Source of the DNA: Phallus indusiatus
Lineage: Eukaryota > Basidiomycota > Agaricomycetes > Phallales > Phallaceae
Assembly: GCA_027605045.1 (NCBI GenBank)
Contig: JAQFWX010000098.1
Location: 62,001-126,000 of the forward strand
Direction of reading: 5' to 3'
Length of the DNA stretch: 64,000 nucleotides
Shown here: one piece after another, positions 21,965-33,066 of the stretch
Position numbering within the stretch: position 1 is the stretch's first letter
How the letters are laid out: the number at the start of each line of letters is the position of its first letter
Translations under genes and position numbers: made by a program
Notes under the pieces: model-generated
Told to the model about the DNA's origin: nothing
The model's input: the letters and a program-made list of their open reading frames with translations, nothing else
The model's database searches: none

Positions 21965-22170
21965 TATTAAAATTGGTATAGATCAACAACACTGGAGACA
22001 GATGGTGAATACTCTGTATATATTATATTGTGAGTTATGAACATACCTGGAGACAGATGGTGAACACTCTATATAAAGAGTATTCCCACCACTCCATCTG
22101 GGCATCTATTAGGCACTTGTACCGGTATAATCTAATCTACTTAGAGAGATGTACAGATCATATTCTAACA
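21965..22170 (-). mobile_element. J element (206 bp), minus
   Basis: TATTAAAATTGGTATAG...ATATTCTAACA is flanked by ACCAT and CCCAT (four of five match). Confidence 0.75.
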
Positions 22171-22237
22171 CCCATGTGTCCATCACCTTCCAAAAGGGGC
22201 CAGGGAGTCATGCAGTCACATAGCTATGATTATGATT

Positions 22238-22417
22238 ATCCATATTGAAGAATGTTCTAAGAATGTTTTCTATATATGAAAATATATTTCTGTTATAATT
22301 TAGATGCATAGAAAAAGCTTAATTTTAATCTAAGCATGAGATTACACTTTGCAATATTAGAATTTTCCTGGGAAAACCCTAGTAATACAGGGGTTGCTAG
22401 AAAATCTTGAGAAAACT
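22238..22417 (+). mobile_element. Family I fragment
   Basis: ATCCATATTGAAGAATGTTC through TGCTAGAAAATCTTGAGAAAAC matches the middle of family I copies. It is cut on the right by element M. Confidence 0.55.
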
Positions 22418-23588
22418 ACTCCTACCCAGTGTCTTTTCACATTTTAGCGACTATCCCACAGCACGGGGTTTTAAGTATATAGGTGATTATGGGCGCAGTG
22501 CATGATTTTTTAGAACTCCGGAACTTTAATGTCGCAGAAAATGTGAAAAGAAGACTGGCAAACAATGTTAAGCAAGCGTGCCATGTTTGTACCACAGGAC
22601 ACGCAGGTGACGCGTAGACGCGTTATTGAAGGCTGCCCATCAGCTTCTCAAACTCCATACAATAGCCGGCAAAGCTGGCTTCACACACTCATTTACCAAG
22701 TCGAGATCAAATTCAAGCTGATACCCTATCTCATTTCGGAGTACGACCTTGTACTGGCCAAATTAATGCTGCCCTGGCCCAGCTGCAAATTTAAAAAGAA
22801 TCTGATATTGTCTATATATCAGGAACTGGATCGGGCAAAACACTTACGTTCTGGATTCCAATGCTATACGAAAGTGATAGCATCACTATCCTCATAACCA
22901 CACTGAATATATTGGGAGAGCAGACAGCAGGACTTCTTGCAAAAGCAGGCATCCCAGCAATTAATTTGACATGCGAAAATGCCAATGATAAATCATTTCA
23001 GGTTTGTATAATGATATAATAGGAATTTTTACTTTAATAATTCTCACAGGATATGAGATGCATTTCTTGCATTAAACCAGAATCCATGAGAGGGATGTGT
23101 CAGAGCCTCGACCTCTTCAGCATAAATAACCTTTGCCGCTTGATGAACCCATAGCCGGAGGACTTCATTTACTTCAGGGACAAGTGAAAAGCTATCTAGC
23201 CATGAATTTAGATGGTGAATAAAATCAGTTTTATATGGGCTAGCAAATGATTCTGAACAATGAATTGTGGACAAAATAAAATCAGTTAAAGAAAAATGAT
23301 GAAAAGACAGATTATTGAGTAAGGTTTCAAGGAGTGAGTGGGGAATCCGCTGGTGCATGGTGAGTGAACGACATGGCCTTCACCTAATTGACGTGTCACC
23401 TGTGTGTCCTGTGGTACAAACATGGCACGCTTGCTTAACATTGTTTGCCAGTCTTCTTTTCACATTTTCTGCGACATTAAAGTTCCGGAGTTCTAAAAAA
23501 TCATGCACTGCGCCCATAATCACCCATATACTCAAAACCCCGCGCCGTGGGATAGTCGCTAAAATGTGAAAAGACGCTGGGTAGGAGT
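22418..23588 (+). mobile_element. TIR element, family M, carrying a RecQ-like helicase fragment
   Basis: This ~1.17-kb element has long inverted arms of about 190 bp: ACTCCTACCCAG and TTTTCACATTTTAGCGAC on the left, mirrored by GTCGCTAAAATGTGAAAAG and CTGGGTAGGAGT on the right. The arms continue through CATGCCATG/CATGGCACG-type sequence. The interior at about 22805-23000 encodes DIVYISGTGSGKTLTFWIPM then LNILGEQTAGLLAKAGIPA, a Walker A helicase segment, ending at a donor-like GTTTGT. The preceding frame has a stop (LAQLQI then stop), so the helicase piece is not functional. A 104-codon minus-strand frame (23044-23358) is unrecognised. Possible CT duplication at the ends. Confidence 0.65.
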
Positions 23589-24505
23589 CTGGTGAATAGC
23601 AAGGGGTTCACCCTAGGGCTAGGTTTACAACATCTGCAAGTGACTCAGTTGCAAATTGCTAGAGTAAAGCTCATGAGGCAAGGGAAAAACAAAGAAGGCC
23701 TATTTTATATGACCGATTGCTTGTCATTTTCTAAGCAAGTAGCTTCATATAAGGAATAGCTAGAAGCTGGAATTCACATTGGACTATAACTGAGTTATAA
23801 CATCAATAGTCTATGCCTCAAACTATAATTTTCTTAAGATCCTTTTTTTGGTCAAACTCTACAATTTGTCCTGACATTTATCAAGTTTGTCAAGTTTGTC
23901 CAAGAACTTCCTCACAGCCACATTCCGTACCTGTAGTTCTGCTAGTTTGATCTCTCGATGAATAATGTTGATTTTGGTGAGGATGAGGAGGAGCTTGAGG
24001 TATTGTTTGCGGCAACGATGGATGGCTTCTGCCATCACAATTGACAATGAGTGAACTCAATGTACAATGATGAAGAACATGGGATAAAGGTGTTTATAGA
24101 AATATTGAACTACATTCAATACTAAGTCTGAAGAATTATCTACAAGTATACTAGGTTTATATACATGTTAGATAATTAATTCTAGCTCAGTTCAAAATTG
24201 ATTCCAAACTTGAGAAACGTAAACAAGTCATGAGATTCATAAGTAGCATGCGTATATGCAAGGTAGTTGTATTTATGTGATGAACATGCAGATAAGAAGA
24301 ACAAAGAAAAAGCATACATGGACCCACACTTGTCATTGATGATCTCATTGGGAATACTCTAGATGTTCCAGGAGTTAAGAGAGGTAGGTACATTTCTATT
24401 CGAGTTGTGAAGTTGTTTGGAATGTAAGTCTAAGATTACAGAGATGAATGGTAAATGATTGGATATTATATAACATTAAGTGATGTCATGAATTGGATCA
24501 TGACA
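23589..24505 (-). mobile_element. Debris: family I end fused to 5'-truncated LTR B
   Basis: About 23800-23868 is the right arm of family I (CAATAGTCTATGCCTC, TAAGATCCTTTTTTTGG). At 23869 it switches to LTR B sequence (GTCCTGACATTTATCAAG) and follows it to GGATCATGACA at 24505. The B part is plus-oriented. 23589-23800 is unassigned. Confidence 0.55.
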
Positions 24506-25138
24506 CTTTATTAGGACTGTGATGTGATACAACACTCTCCTTACTTTCTTTCTCCATCACATTCAACATTCATGGGTAAGACATTGACAATGTCTTTTTA
24601 AGTAAAACCAAAAAAGCTTTCAGAATTAATAAGCATACCTTTTAAAGCACTATGTGCCATCCCCCACTGCAAAACCTGCTGGTATGTCAATTATAATGTC
24701 CCTGTCATGTGCCATACATTTAATAGGCATGTTCCTAGGTTCTAAGGTGAGTTGACTATCTATTTATATTCTCTTTAGTCTTGCTAACTACAAATAGTGT
24801 AATATTGCACAATTTTTGGAACATTATGCATGATTCCTCACCTCCCCAACACATCTAGACGTGAGTTATAAACTTTTTTCTCTTCTTTAATACCTTACAT
24901 GCACAAATAGCATAATATTGTTCTGCATATGATTTTTGGAATGATTCCTCCCTACCTCCACTGCATATCCCCAATCCACATAGCATGTTTCTCAGCTAAT
25001 CCATTGGTATATGTTTCTGCTCCATTATATCTTGTTAATAATTTACAAGTATTTATATAACCTTCTGCATACAATATTTTAAGCATACTATCTCCAGTGT
25101 ATGTTCCTGGTGCATGTTGCACATATTCTGTTAGGGCT
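24506..25138. other. Unassigned AT-rich spacer
   Basis: No gene or repeat is recognised. Confidence 0.3.
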
Positions 25139-26105
25139 ACTCAACTCAACTCAAGCTAGATGGAGGGAATCCTAAGAGAATATATTGAAGAAAGCTATAC
25201 TACTCACCTAGAGGGAGGGGATCCTAAGAGAACAAGCTTAGGAACCTTCACTCTGGATACAGCAACTATATACATGTGTGGCGTGTGGCCCTGACACAAC
25301 TAAGTGCGAGATTGTCAAGATCCGAGACTGTTTGAGATCATGAAATCGAGGAATCGAGAATCGAGAGATTGAGGGGTGAGGAACTTGGCTTCAACATAAT
25401 TATGTGTTGCGCCCACTCCAAAGGCCTGAGAGTATTCCTCAATTTGGATCGTGACGAATCAGCACTCACAACGAAGAACAACCTGGAGATAATGAAGACT
25501 TTGGCGACAGAGTCACCAAAGATGAGAGTTCGAGAGAAAACGAGTTTTCGAGATAAAGAGATGAGTTGTAATTCAAAGAGGTTATATATTTGAATCAAAT
25601 CAAAGTTTGACTTTGCAAAGTATTCACAGTGAGTTTGAAAAAGTTATGCAGGGTCAAGCACAAAGAAAGTCCTAATTTGGAAAGTACATAATAGTACTTG
25701 AGGTCGTGAGGTTTGTTAGAATCATAAAGAAGGAAATAGAAAGTATTATCATGGAACCTCACCAATCGTCAAAGTGAATAAATTGGAAATCGGTAATTCG
25801 AGAAATTGCATAGAGTGTGATCTCTATAAGGTTCGTTCGTTTAAAATCGAAAAGATTGTAAAATCGAAATAAATCGTTAATTTGATGTCACGAGAAAATT
25901 GGCTTGTGACACAGATATCTGAACTGAACCTAAGTGATGTGATGTCACGGGCATCATGCCGAGAACAAGCACACAGTGTGTGTGAGAAAGTGGAAATAAT
26001 ACCAAATGAATATAAGGAAGAGATAAAATGTGGAAAGTGTAAATGAAATAGAAAGGCTGATAATAAATAAGGAAAAATAAAGGGTGGCAGCAGTGTACCC
26101 TGATA
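25139..26105 (+). mobile_element. Solo LTR, family D, with nested family G LTR
   Basis: It begins TGTTAGGGCTACTCAACTC and ends GTGTACCCTGATA. Flanks TATTC and TTTTC match at four of five. It is interrupted at 25313-25911 by a family G LTR. The right half shows heavy CpG loss. Confidence 0.75.
25313..25911 (+). mobile_element. Solo LTR, family G copy 2 (599 bp)
   Basis: It starts TGTCAAGATCCGAG and ends GGCTTGTGACA, inserted in LTR D. Flanks GAGAT and CAGAT match at four of five bases. The interior shares GAACTTGGCTTCAAC and TTGCGCCCACTC with copy 1. The open frames here are shadows. Confidence 0.75.
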
Positions 26106-26458
26106 TTTTCCAGCTGACCTATTGCTATCCATGTGGGTTATTTATGTTGATCTGCTCTTATATATCCTACTGACATTTCCCAACCTTTAAATCATATCTT
26201 TGTGCACAATTTTCAACAAATCTGCAATTACTCTCCACATAGTGCTCCCAGCACATGTTGTATGTTTCTGTGCATCCCAGTGCCCTACAGGTGAATTTAC
26301 TAATACTGTTCTTTTACATCCTATTGACAATTTCAGATCTTTAAATTGTGTCCACACATGATTTCTTGACTGTTGTGTGTGTGATTATGTTAAAACCTTG
26401 CTCACATTTGAGCATCCAGCATACACCTAAATGATGTTAGCTAACGACAGTTGAATTT
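26106..26458. other. Unassigned spacer
   Basis: No gene or repeat is recognised. Confidence 0.3.
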
Positions 26459-27059
26459 TGTAATAATTCTTTGTCATATAAGCCTATGATCAATGTTATC
26501 CATTCAGGAACTTACATTATCATCATCCATATTGAAGAATGTTCTGAAAATATTTTTTATTTATTGTGAAAATACATTTCTATTATAATTTATCTAAGAT
26601 GCATGGAAAAACTGTTAGAATGTGATATGTACATCTCTCTAGGTAGATTAGATTATACCAGTGCTATGGGCGCCTAATAGGCGCGAATACTCTTTATACC
26701 TCTGAGAGTATTCACCATCTGTCTCCAGTGTTGTTGAGGTTAATATAACATCGCCTCTATACGTGTATAGATGATGTTATATTAACCTTAGCAGCATTGG
26801 AGACAGATGGTGAATGCTCTGTATATATTATTTCATGAATTATGGACATACCTGGAGACGGGTGGTGAATACTCTGTATGAAGAGTATTCCCATCACTCC
26901 AGGCTTACCTATACTGCGTATGGGCGCCTAATAGGCGCCCATAGCGCTGGTATAATCTAATCTACTTGAGAGATGTACAGATCATAATCTAACAATTCTA
27001 ATAAAAACCTTAATTTTAAGCATGAGAATATTCTTTCTAGAATTTTCCATGGAAAACCT
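26459..27059 (+). mobile_element. Family I fragment hosting a palindromic J insertion
   Basis: Left part (TAATAATTCTTTGTCATATAAG to GATGCATGGAAAAAC) and right part (AAAACCTTAATTTTAAGCATG) are contiguous in other family I copies. They are split here by 26613-27003. Confidence 0.65.
26613..27003. mobile_element. Two J elements joined head to head (inverted pair)
   Basis: It starts TGTTAGAATGTGATATG and ends ATTCTAATA, flanked by AAAAC on both sides (26608-26612 and 27004-27008). Internally a forward J runs to about 26760 and is followed by a reverse-complement J to 26994 (ATAATCTAACA), then the last ~9 bases of the forward J. The result is a long near-palindrome inserted as, or converted into, one unit. 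Confidence 0.75.
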
Positions 27060-27332
27060 TACTGCTTGCTCATTTTTGAATGCAAAAAATCATCTCAATA
27101 AAGTTGTCATATCTCAGTCTGTGATGTATATTTTAACTTGATTTTTACTGCATCTTGTTCAGTCTATTACAGGTTGAAAATGCATTGGGAGATGTTGCCT
27201 GAATTTTTTAAGAAGGAGATACAACTTACAGAAAGCAATTTGATCAATATTTGGACCTGAAACAAGAATTTTATTGAGGTGAATTTTTGTGCATTCAAAA
27301 ATGCATGTGACTTACAATGCTATAACAGTAGT
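27060..27332 (+). mobile_element. TIR element, family K copy 2 (left end worn)
   Basis: It shares CAATAAAGTTGTCATATC...CAGTCTGTGATG, GGAGATACAACTTACAG and the right end ACTTACAATGCTATAACAG with copy 1. Confidence 0.6.
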
Positions 27333-28158
27333 AAAATTTGCTGGGCCATACAAGTAAAAAAAAGGTAAAAAATAAGGTAAGAGCAGGAATTGAATGAGGA
27401 GCAAAGAAGGCTAATTGAAGCACTTACACTGCTGCACCACAAGGGCTCACAGAAGAGATAGTCCTGATAAAGAATAAAATATTGAAGTGCAAGCAGGAAA
27501 TACAAAAGAAAACCTGATTTAACTGAAAGACTTTAAAAAATATAATGAGATGAATATCTTTTTTAAAAAAAGGGGATGACAGAAGATGCAGAATACATGC
27601 AATAGGGAAAGGTAGTACTGAGGCATTGTGATCATCTGTGTGTAGAGACGTGTTCTAAAGCTTGGGAACTCTCTACTCACCAGTAAACCAAAAGAATAGT
27701 CAAAAAATGTATGACATGAAAATGGTAGCACTGTGTGTGGCCCTGACCTAAGTGCTAGAAGCCTAAATGATGTACATTACATGTTTGTATTTCTTCTTAT
27801 GCATAGTAATTCTGGCTTGTCTTAAACAAGTCAGTGCTGCAGTCCAGTACATACATTTGGAATAGTCCTGAGAGTACATCCTTGTGAAATTAATTAAGCA
27901 TGCTATTCATATTAAAGCTGCTGAATTGACATGCAATAAAGGAAATAATGGTTATGCTACTGTTAAGGCTCTCACGGAGTACTCTATTTAGAAAGGATAA
28001 TGAGGCTCTCTCACACATTTATAACACCTTTTCTAGACAAACAAGGATCATATCAATTTCTGTGGTTAACCACTGAAGGTATATAATTCCTCTCAGCCCA
28101 CCAGAGACTGAAATCACAGGAACCTTACATGGTTGGAATATATAATAATAGAATCAGT
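27333..28158. other. Unassigned AT-rich spacer
   Basis: No gene or repeat is recognised. Minus-strand frames at 27320-27731 are hydrophobic low-complexity shadows. Confidence 0.3.
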
Positions 28159-29156
28159 AAAGATGATGTTATATTAACCTCAACAACACTGGAGATAGAT
28201 GGTGAATATTCCCATCACTCAGGCTTACCTATGCAGCGTCTGGGCACCTATTACGCGCCCCACTGGAGACATTGTAGGGTTTGACCAAAAAAAGGATCCT
28301 AACAAAATTATAGTTCGAGGTATAGACATATGACAATTCACTAGCTTGTAATATCATATTATTATAACTATTACTCAGATTAAGGGATTTTGACTTGAAA
28401 AATTGTCAGTATATTGCTATTTTTATCTTAATTAAATTATGTAAGAATTTTTACTTATATAACATTATCAATAACTTTTTCTATTCAATCAAACAATATA
28501 CAAAGTAAAACATATATTATTATTAACCATGGCAGAAAATTATATAATGAAGTTGATATAATTACTTATCAATATAATTTTTTATCATAATTTTGAGAGA
28601 GTGAGAAATACTGAGTTTTTGTGTAATTAAAACTTGAAGTCACAGTATGTGACATTAGAGTTTTCTCAAAATTTTCCAGGAATCCCTGTATTATTAAGGT
28701 TTTCCCAGGAAAACTCTGATATTACACAGTGTAATCTCATGCTTAAAATTAATGTTTTTCCATGCATCTGAATTATAATAGAAATATATTTTCACAATAA
28801 ATATAAAAAAGATTTTAAGAACATTCTTCAATATGGATGATGATAATGTAAGTTTCATTTTATTCATTATTTTACTGAATAGATAACATCAATCATAGGT
28901 GTATATGATAAAGAATTATTACATAATTTGGCCAAGATAATTATAGCAGTATACTGACAATTTTCCAAGCTAGAATCTGTTAACCTGAGTATTAGTTATA
29001 ATATGATTTTGCAATTTGATAAATTGTCAATAGCCTATGCCTCGAACCATGATTTTTTTAGGATCCTTTTTTTGGCTAAATCCTACAATGTCTCCAGTGC
29101 CCATAGCATTGGTATAACTAATCTACTTAGAGAGATGTATAGGCTTGAATCTAACA
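28159..29156 (-). mobile_element. J element (minus) interrupted by a family I element
   Basis: The left part (ATGATGTTATATTAACCTC...TATTACGCGCCC) and right part (CCCATAGCATTGGTATAAC...TTGAATCTAACA) form one J element split at its GGCGCCC palindrome. Confidence 0.75.
28261..29099 (+). mobile_element. CACTG-ended TIR element, family I, full length (839 bp), 3-bp duplication
   Basis: It runs CACTGGAGACATTGTAGGG to CCTACAATGTCTCCAGTG with long inverted arms. The host J sequence GCGCCCATAG is present as GCGCCC|...|CCCATAG, giving a 3-bp duplication CCC. Confidence 0.8.
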
Positions 29157-29640
29157 CAATATAATTAGCACCAGGGTGTCATAATTAAAAAATGGTGTGC
29201 ATATAAGGAAGGACAACATGCACTAAATACCAAACAGTGACCCTCAGTATAACATTGTTTTACATATTATATAAGGATGAAATAAACATCTTTCATGAGA
29301 AAAATATAAAATAAAAGCTGGCAGGTGTCTGTAAAAAAGAACAGTGCAGTCCTATAGAAGAATGAGGTTTTGGCAATATATTTATGTTAACATTAATATA
29401 TTAATATATTCATTCAATAATGACTAAGATTGCAAAGCTGATATGTTATGACAATTGTGGTGATAATTATACTTCTTCACTATTTTGGCCTCAGGTGCAA
29501 AGCTGTACACCTGAACCAGTGTCAAAAAATGCAAATATCTCAAGAACAATTGGTTTTTGCACATGACAGACATGTGTACTTTGCATGTCACTGTAAGTGC
29601 AGTAGTGATCAGCTTATATAGGAATAGATGATATGAGACA
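29157..29640. other. Unassigned spacer
   Basis: No gene or repeat is recognised. Confidence 0.3.
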
Positions 29641-29870
29641 TGAGGCTATATATATACTCTAACATTAGTAGTTCACTTAGAAGGGATAGCAGTGTAACAA
29701 ATCTCTAAAACTTGATGAGGGAGCTACAACTACAACAGCTAAGGAGAGGTTTGTGCATAAATAAACTCAGAATGTTACATCACTTAACAACAATCATGTC
29801 AGAACTACTACACATAAAAGAAAATACAAACAAGCATGACAATGACAATGCCATAATAGAATGATGCTAG

Positions 29871-30835
29871 TTAGGAATACTTTTTATATAGAGTATTCAT
29901 CATCCTCCAGGTATGTTCATAATAATAGATACAGAGTATTCACCATCTGTTTCCAGTGCTGTTGAGGTTAATATACACTGGAGACATTGTAGGGTTTAGC
30001 CAAAAAAAGGATCTTAAGAAAATTATAGTTCAAGGTATAGACTATTGATGATTTACCAAATTGCATAATTATATTATAACTAATACTCAGATTAAAGAAT
30101 TCTGGCTTGGAAAATTGTCAGTATACTGCTATAATTATCTTGGTTGAATTATGTAATGATTCTTTGTCATACAAGCCCATGATCAATGTTATCCATTCAG
30201 TAAAATAATAAACAGAATGAAACTTACATTATCATCATCCATATTGAAGAATGTTCTAAAAATATTGTTTATATTTATTATGAGAATATATTTCTATTAT
30301 AATTTGGATGCATGGGAAAAGCTTAATTTTAAGCATGAGAATACTCTTTGTAATATTAGAGTTTTCCTGGGAAAACCTTAATAATACATGGATTCCTGGA
30401 AAATCTTGAGAAACTCTAATGTCACATATTGTGACCTTAAGTTTTAATTACACAGAAGCTCAATATTTCCCACTCCCTCAAAATTATGATAAAATACTTT
30501 ATTGACAAGTAATCATATCAACTTGAATATATAATTTTCCACTATGGTTAATAATAATATATGTTTTAGTTTGTATACTGTTTGACTGGATAGAGAAAGT
30601 TATTCACAGTGTTATATAAGTAAAAATAATTATAGAATTTAACTAAGATAATAATAGCAGCGTACTGACAATTTTGGAAGCCAGAATCTTTTAATCTGAG
30701 TATTAGTTATAATATAATTATGCAATTTGGTAAATCATCAATAGTCTATACCTCGAACTATAATTTTCTTAGGATCCTTTTTTTGGCTAAACCCTACAAT
30801 GCCTCCAGTGATAATGTCATCTTGTTAGAATATGG
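29871..30835 (+). mobile_element. Truncated J element interrupted by family I
   Basis: AGGAATACTTTTTATATAGAG...GAGGTTAATATA before and ATAATGTCATC after a family I element are the J body and its right end. The 5' half of J is missing. Confidence 0.6.
29976..30810 (+). mobile_element. CACTG-ended TIR element, family I, full length (835 bp), 3-bp duplication
   Basis: It runs CACTGGAGACATTGTAGGG to CCCTACAATGCCTCCAGTG, flanked by ATA on both sides (29973-29975 and 30811-30813). It is inserted into a J element. Confidence 0.8.
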
Positions 30836-31115
30836 TAATTAACTATTACAATCATTCTATATAGTAATTTTTGTGTCATATTCTTGTTCTGGCATGTCTT
30901 AAAACACATCAGATGATTCTTGTTAAGTGATGTAAATACCTAGGTGTACCAGGTAACATTCTTAGTTTAATACACATGGACCTTACCTTAGCACTGGTGC
31001 ACAGATCACCTGCTGTACTTGTAGTTCCCTCATCAGGTTACAGAGATTAGTTACACTGCTATATGAAAGTAAGTGAACTACCAGTATTAGAGTAGAAATT
31101 CTTATGTCTTACCAC

Positions 31116-32514
31116 TCTAACTGTGCTGACCGCACTTCTACTCCTATAAGCTGCCATGCTCATCCCCATACTAATTTTAATAGGTCAGTTATCAGCAACA
31201 AAATGTAAGCCTTCTCTTGATATTCACAGCTCTGATTGGATAAAATTCATATGAAAATGACTGATAATTTCTTCAATTTTGATTTTCACAATGACAAATG
31301 ATAGGGAGATATAACCATAAATCAAGTGTGCCTTTCCTGAATTTAGGTTTTCCATGAGGTCCTTCATATATAGCATTGTCATCCAATTAATCAGCTGGGG
31401 GACTGAGTGTTGCAAAATTACTTTGTTTGAGTTCCAGCATATTGAGGTCAAGAGGGTAGCCTTTGAGATATTTCCAGATTAGGACCTAGAGTGACTTTCT
31501 CTGTAAGGTCACGAACATAAATATGCAAATTCAAGTTGACAATATCCTGATCAAAAATGAGTTAAACCTCTTACTTTCCACTTTTTGTTCCCAGGTTGAT
31601 TTGATACTTCTCCAGGATTATGTTTATTGAATTCCAGAAACATTGCCTTCACAACAGTAATTGCTGTCACAATTTGTAGATTAGATTCTGGTGGATTGGG
31701 CATACTGATGGAGATTGTCTTGCCTAGTATCCTGAAATAGTTCTCCTCGAGGTGGATTCTCATAGGTGATATCATGAAGTTTTGCAGCCTGGAAATAAAG
31801 GTAGGGTTCATCACATCCCTTACAAGTGCCCATTTAGTTATCAATAAGACATCCATTTTACAGAATTGGTTAGGACCATTGTATACCAGACAAGTTGAAA
31901 GAGATCACTTGAGATACAAGAATTCTTTCAGGTGAGTTAGTGCATGTCCTGCATTTCATCATCATCAAAGAAGTTTTTTCTTCTTCTTTCCCAGTGTTAT
32001 CCTTTTTAGAGTTTACCATGCATGCACAGACTGTATTCAGATATTATGGTTGTGATTAGTAAGAGTAGAATGTGACCTTTTCATCAGAGACCATCTGACT
32101 TGGTACCATGCATGGGATTGCTTTTTTTCAATGACAGGCTCTCATAACCAAGCTTTCCCAATTTGTAAGTGCTATACCATCTTTTCCAGTACCAGCCATT
32201 TTATAAGTCAGTACTGGTTTCAAAGCAAAGTCCTGACAACCCATCTCCATGTAAATTCATAATAAAATAGCCTCACAATCAGTAACTGCACAGTTTTTGA
32301 AAATGTGGTGAATCCTGAAGGGGTTGTAAACAGAAATGCTTCAGAAAGGTTAGTGTTCTAATCTAAATGAGTTTCAAAGTACCTTCCAGCAATATCTTCT
32401 ATCTTCTGTTTAGCCAATACAGACTGGTGTTTAGATTTTGAAGATCAAGAGCTTAAAGAGCATACCAATTAGCTGATGAGGCAATAGAGATGCAGGTATT
32501 GCCATCACAAAATT
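31116..32514 (-). other. Unassigned, with scattered broken reading frames
   Basis: Minus-strand frames 31224-31451 and 31551-31856 (the latter with AITVVKAMFLEFNKHNPGE) have some protein-like composition but stops separate them and I recognise no family. It may be a decayed gene or transposon. Confidence 0.3.
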
Positions 32515-32520
32515 CTTGTG

Positions 32521-32553
<33 letters not shown>

Positions 32554-32581
32554 TGTGTGTGTGTGTGTATGTGTGTGTGTG
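32515..32581 (+). repeat. (TG)n microsatellite with TATG interruptions
   Basis: About 33 TG dinucleotides occur in a row, interrupted twice by TA. The minus-strand frame through it (a Thr-His run) is an artefact. Confidence 0.95.
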
Positions 32582-32760
32582 CACTGAGGGCTGTGCCCTG
32601 GGACTCTTCCTCTTTTTGTAATTACATGATTTTTCAAAATTGACTTTTTGCTTCTGACAACTACCATAATCTTGTTCAATCCCAGTACAACTGAGGATTG
32701 ATTCCTTATGAGACCTGGGAAGACTTTTGACAAAAGTTTCACTCAGAATTCTTTCTGGTA

Positions 32761-32920
32761 ACTGAGGCTGAAGATTTGCTGACCCTCCTTTCAGGACACT
32801 ATGCTCAAGGGGGTCGAAATGTGGATGACTACACCAATGCGCTTCACATTATCATGGACCGAGCGGGTTTTACAATTCATGACAGCCTCGCACACTGTTG
32901 ATTTGAGTGAGAGTTTACAG
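32761..32920 (+). pseudogene. Orphan 3' exon fragment
   Basis: The plus-strand frame reads EDLLTLLSGHYAQGG, RNVDDYTNAL then HIIMDRAGFTIHDSLAHC before a stop. It is compact and free of repeats, like the last exon of a gene whose remainder is gone. The family is not recognised. Confidence 0.3.
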
Positions 32921-33066
32921 GAGAAGATTTACGGGAAAGAGGTTGAAGATTCATGTTTTGAGACTGGAGAACAAAAGTAGCATGAGGTTGAGGGGGTATG
33001 AATGGAGAGAGGTGTGCCCCATGCATCACACTCCCTCCGGACAGTTTTCCTGCTCCAAGGGGCCAC

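Larger units (their letters stand above)
21308..22222 (+). mobile_element. TIR element, family P, hosting two nested elements
   Basis: CTATGACTGTGTGACTCCC followed by TGGCCCCTCTTGGAAG on the left is mirrored on the right by CTTCCAAAAGGGGCCAGGG and AGTCATGCAGTCACATAG. The ~60-bp arms enclose element O (21380-21958) and a J element (21965-22170). Exact ends and duplication are unclear. Confidence 0.5.
29641..31115 (+). mobile_element. Old long-inverted-repeat element, family Q, hosting J and I
   Basis: TAGTAGTTCACTTAGAAG, AGCAGTGTAACAAATCTCT, TGATGAGGGAGCTACAA and AATGTTACATCACTTAACAA (29680-29800) are mirrored at 30925-31095 (TTGTTAAGTGATGTAAAT, TTGTAGTTCCCTCATCAGG, AGATTAGTTACACTGCTAT, AGTGAACTACCAGTATTAG). 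The arms are diverged, and the exact ends were not found. Confidence 0.5.

Noticed and set aside
23859..24047. Short minus-strand ORF (ends LDKLDKLDKCQDKL) as a gene
   Set aside because: It lies within the CpG-decayed LTR B fragment and reflects a short local repeat (CAAGTTTGT).
32515..32581. (TG)n tract as a telomere or recombination signal
   Set aside because: It is a plain dinucleotide microsatellite, and fungal telomeres are usually TTAGGG.
32431..32742. Minus-strand ORF with a Thr-His run
   Set aside because: It reads through the (TG)n microsatellite and lacks any domain.
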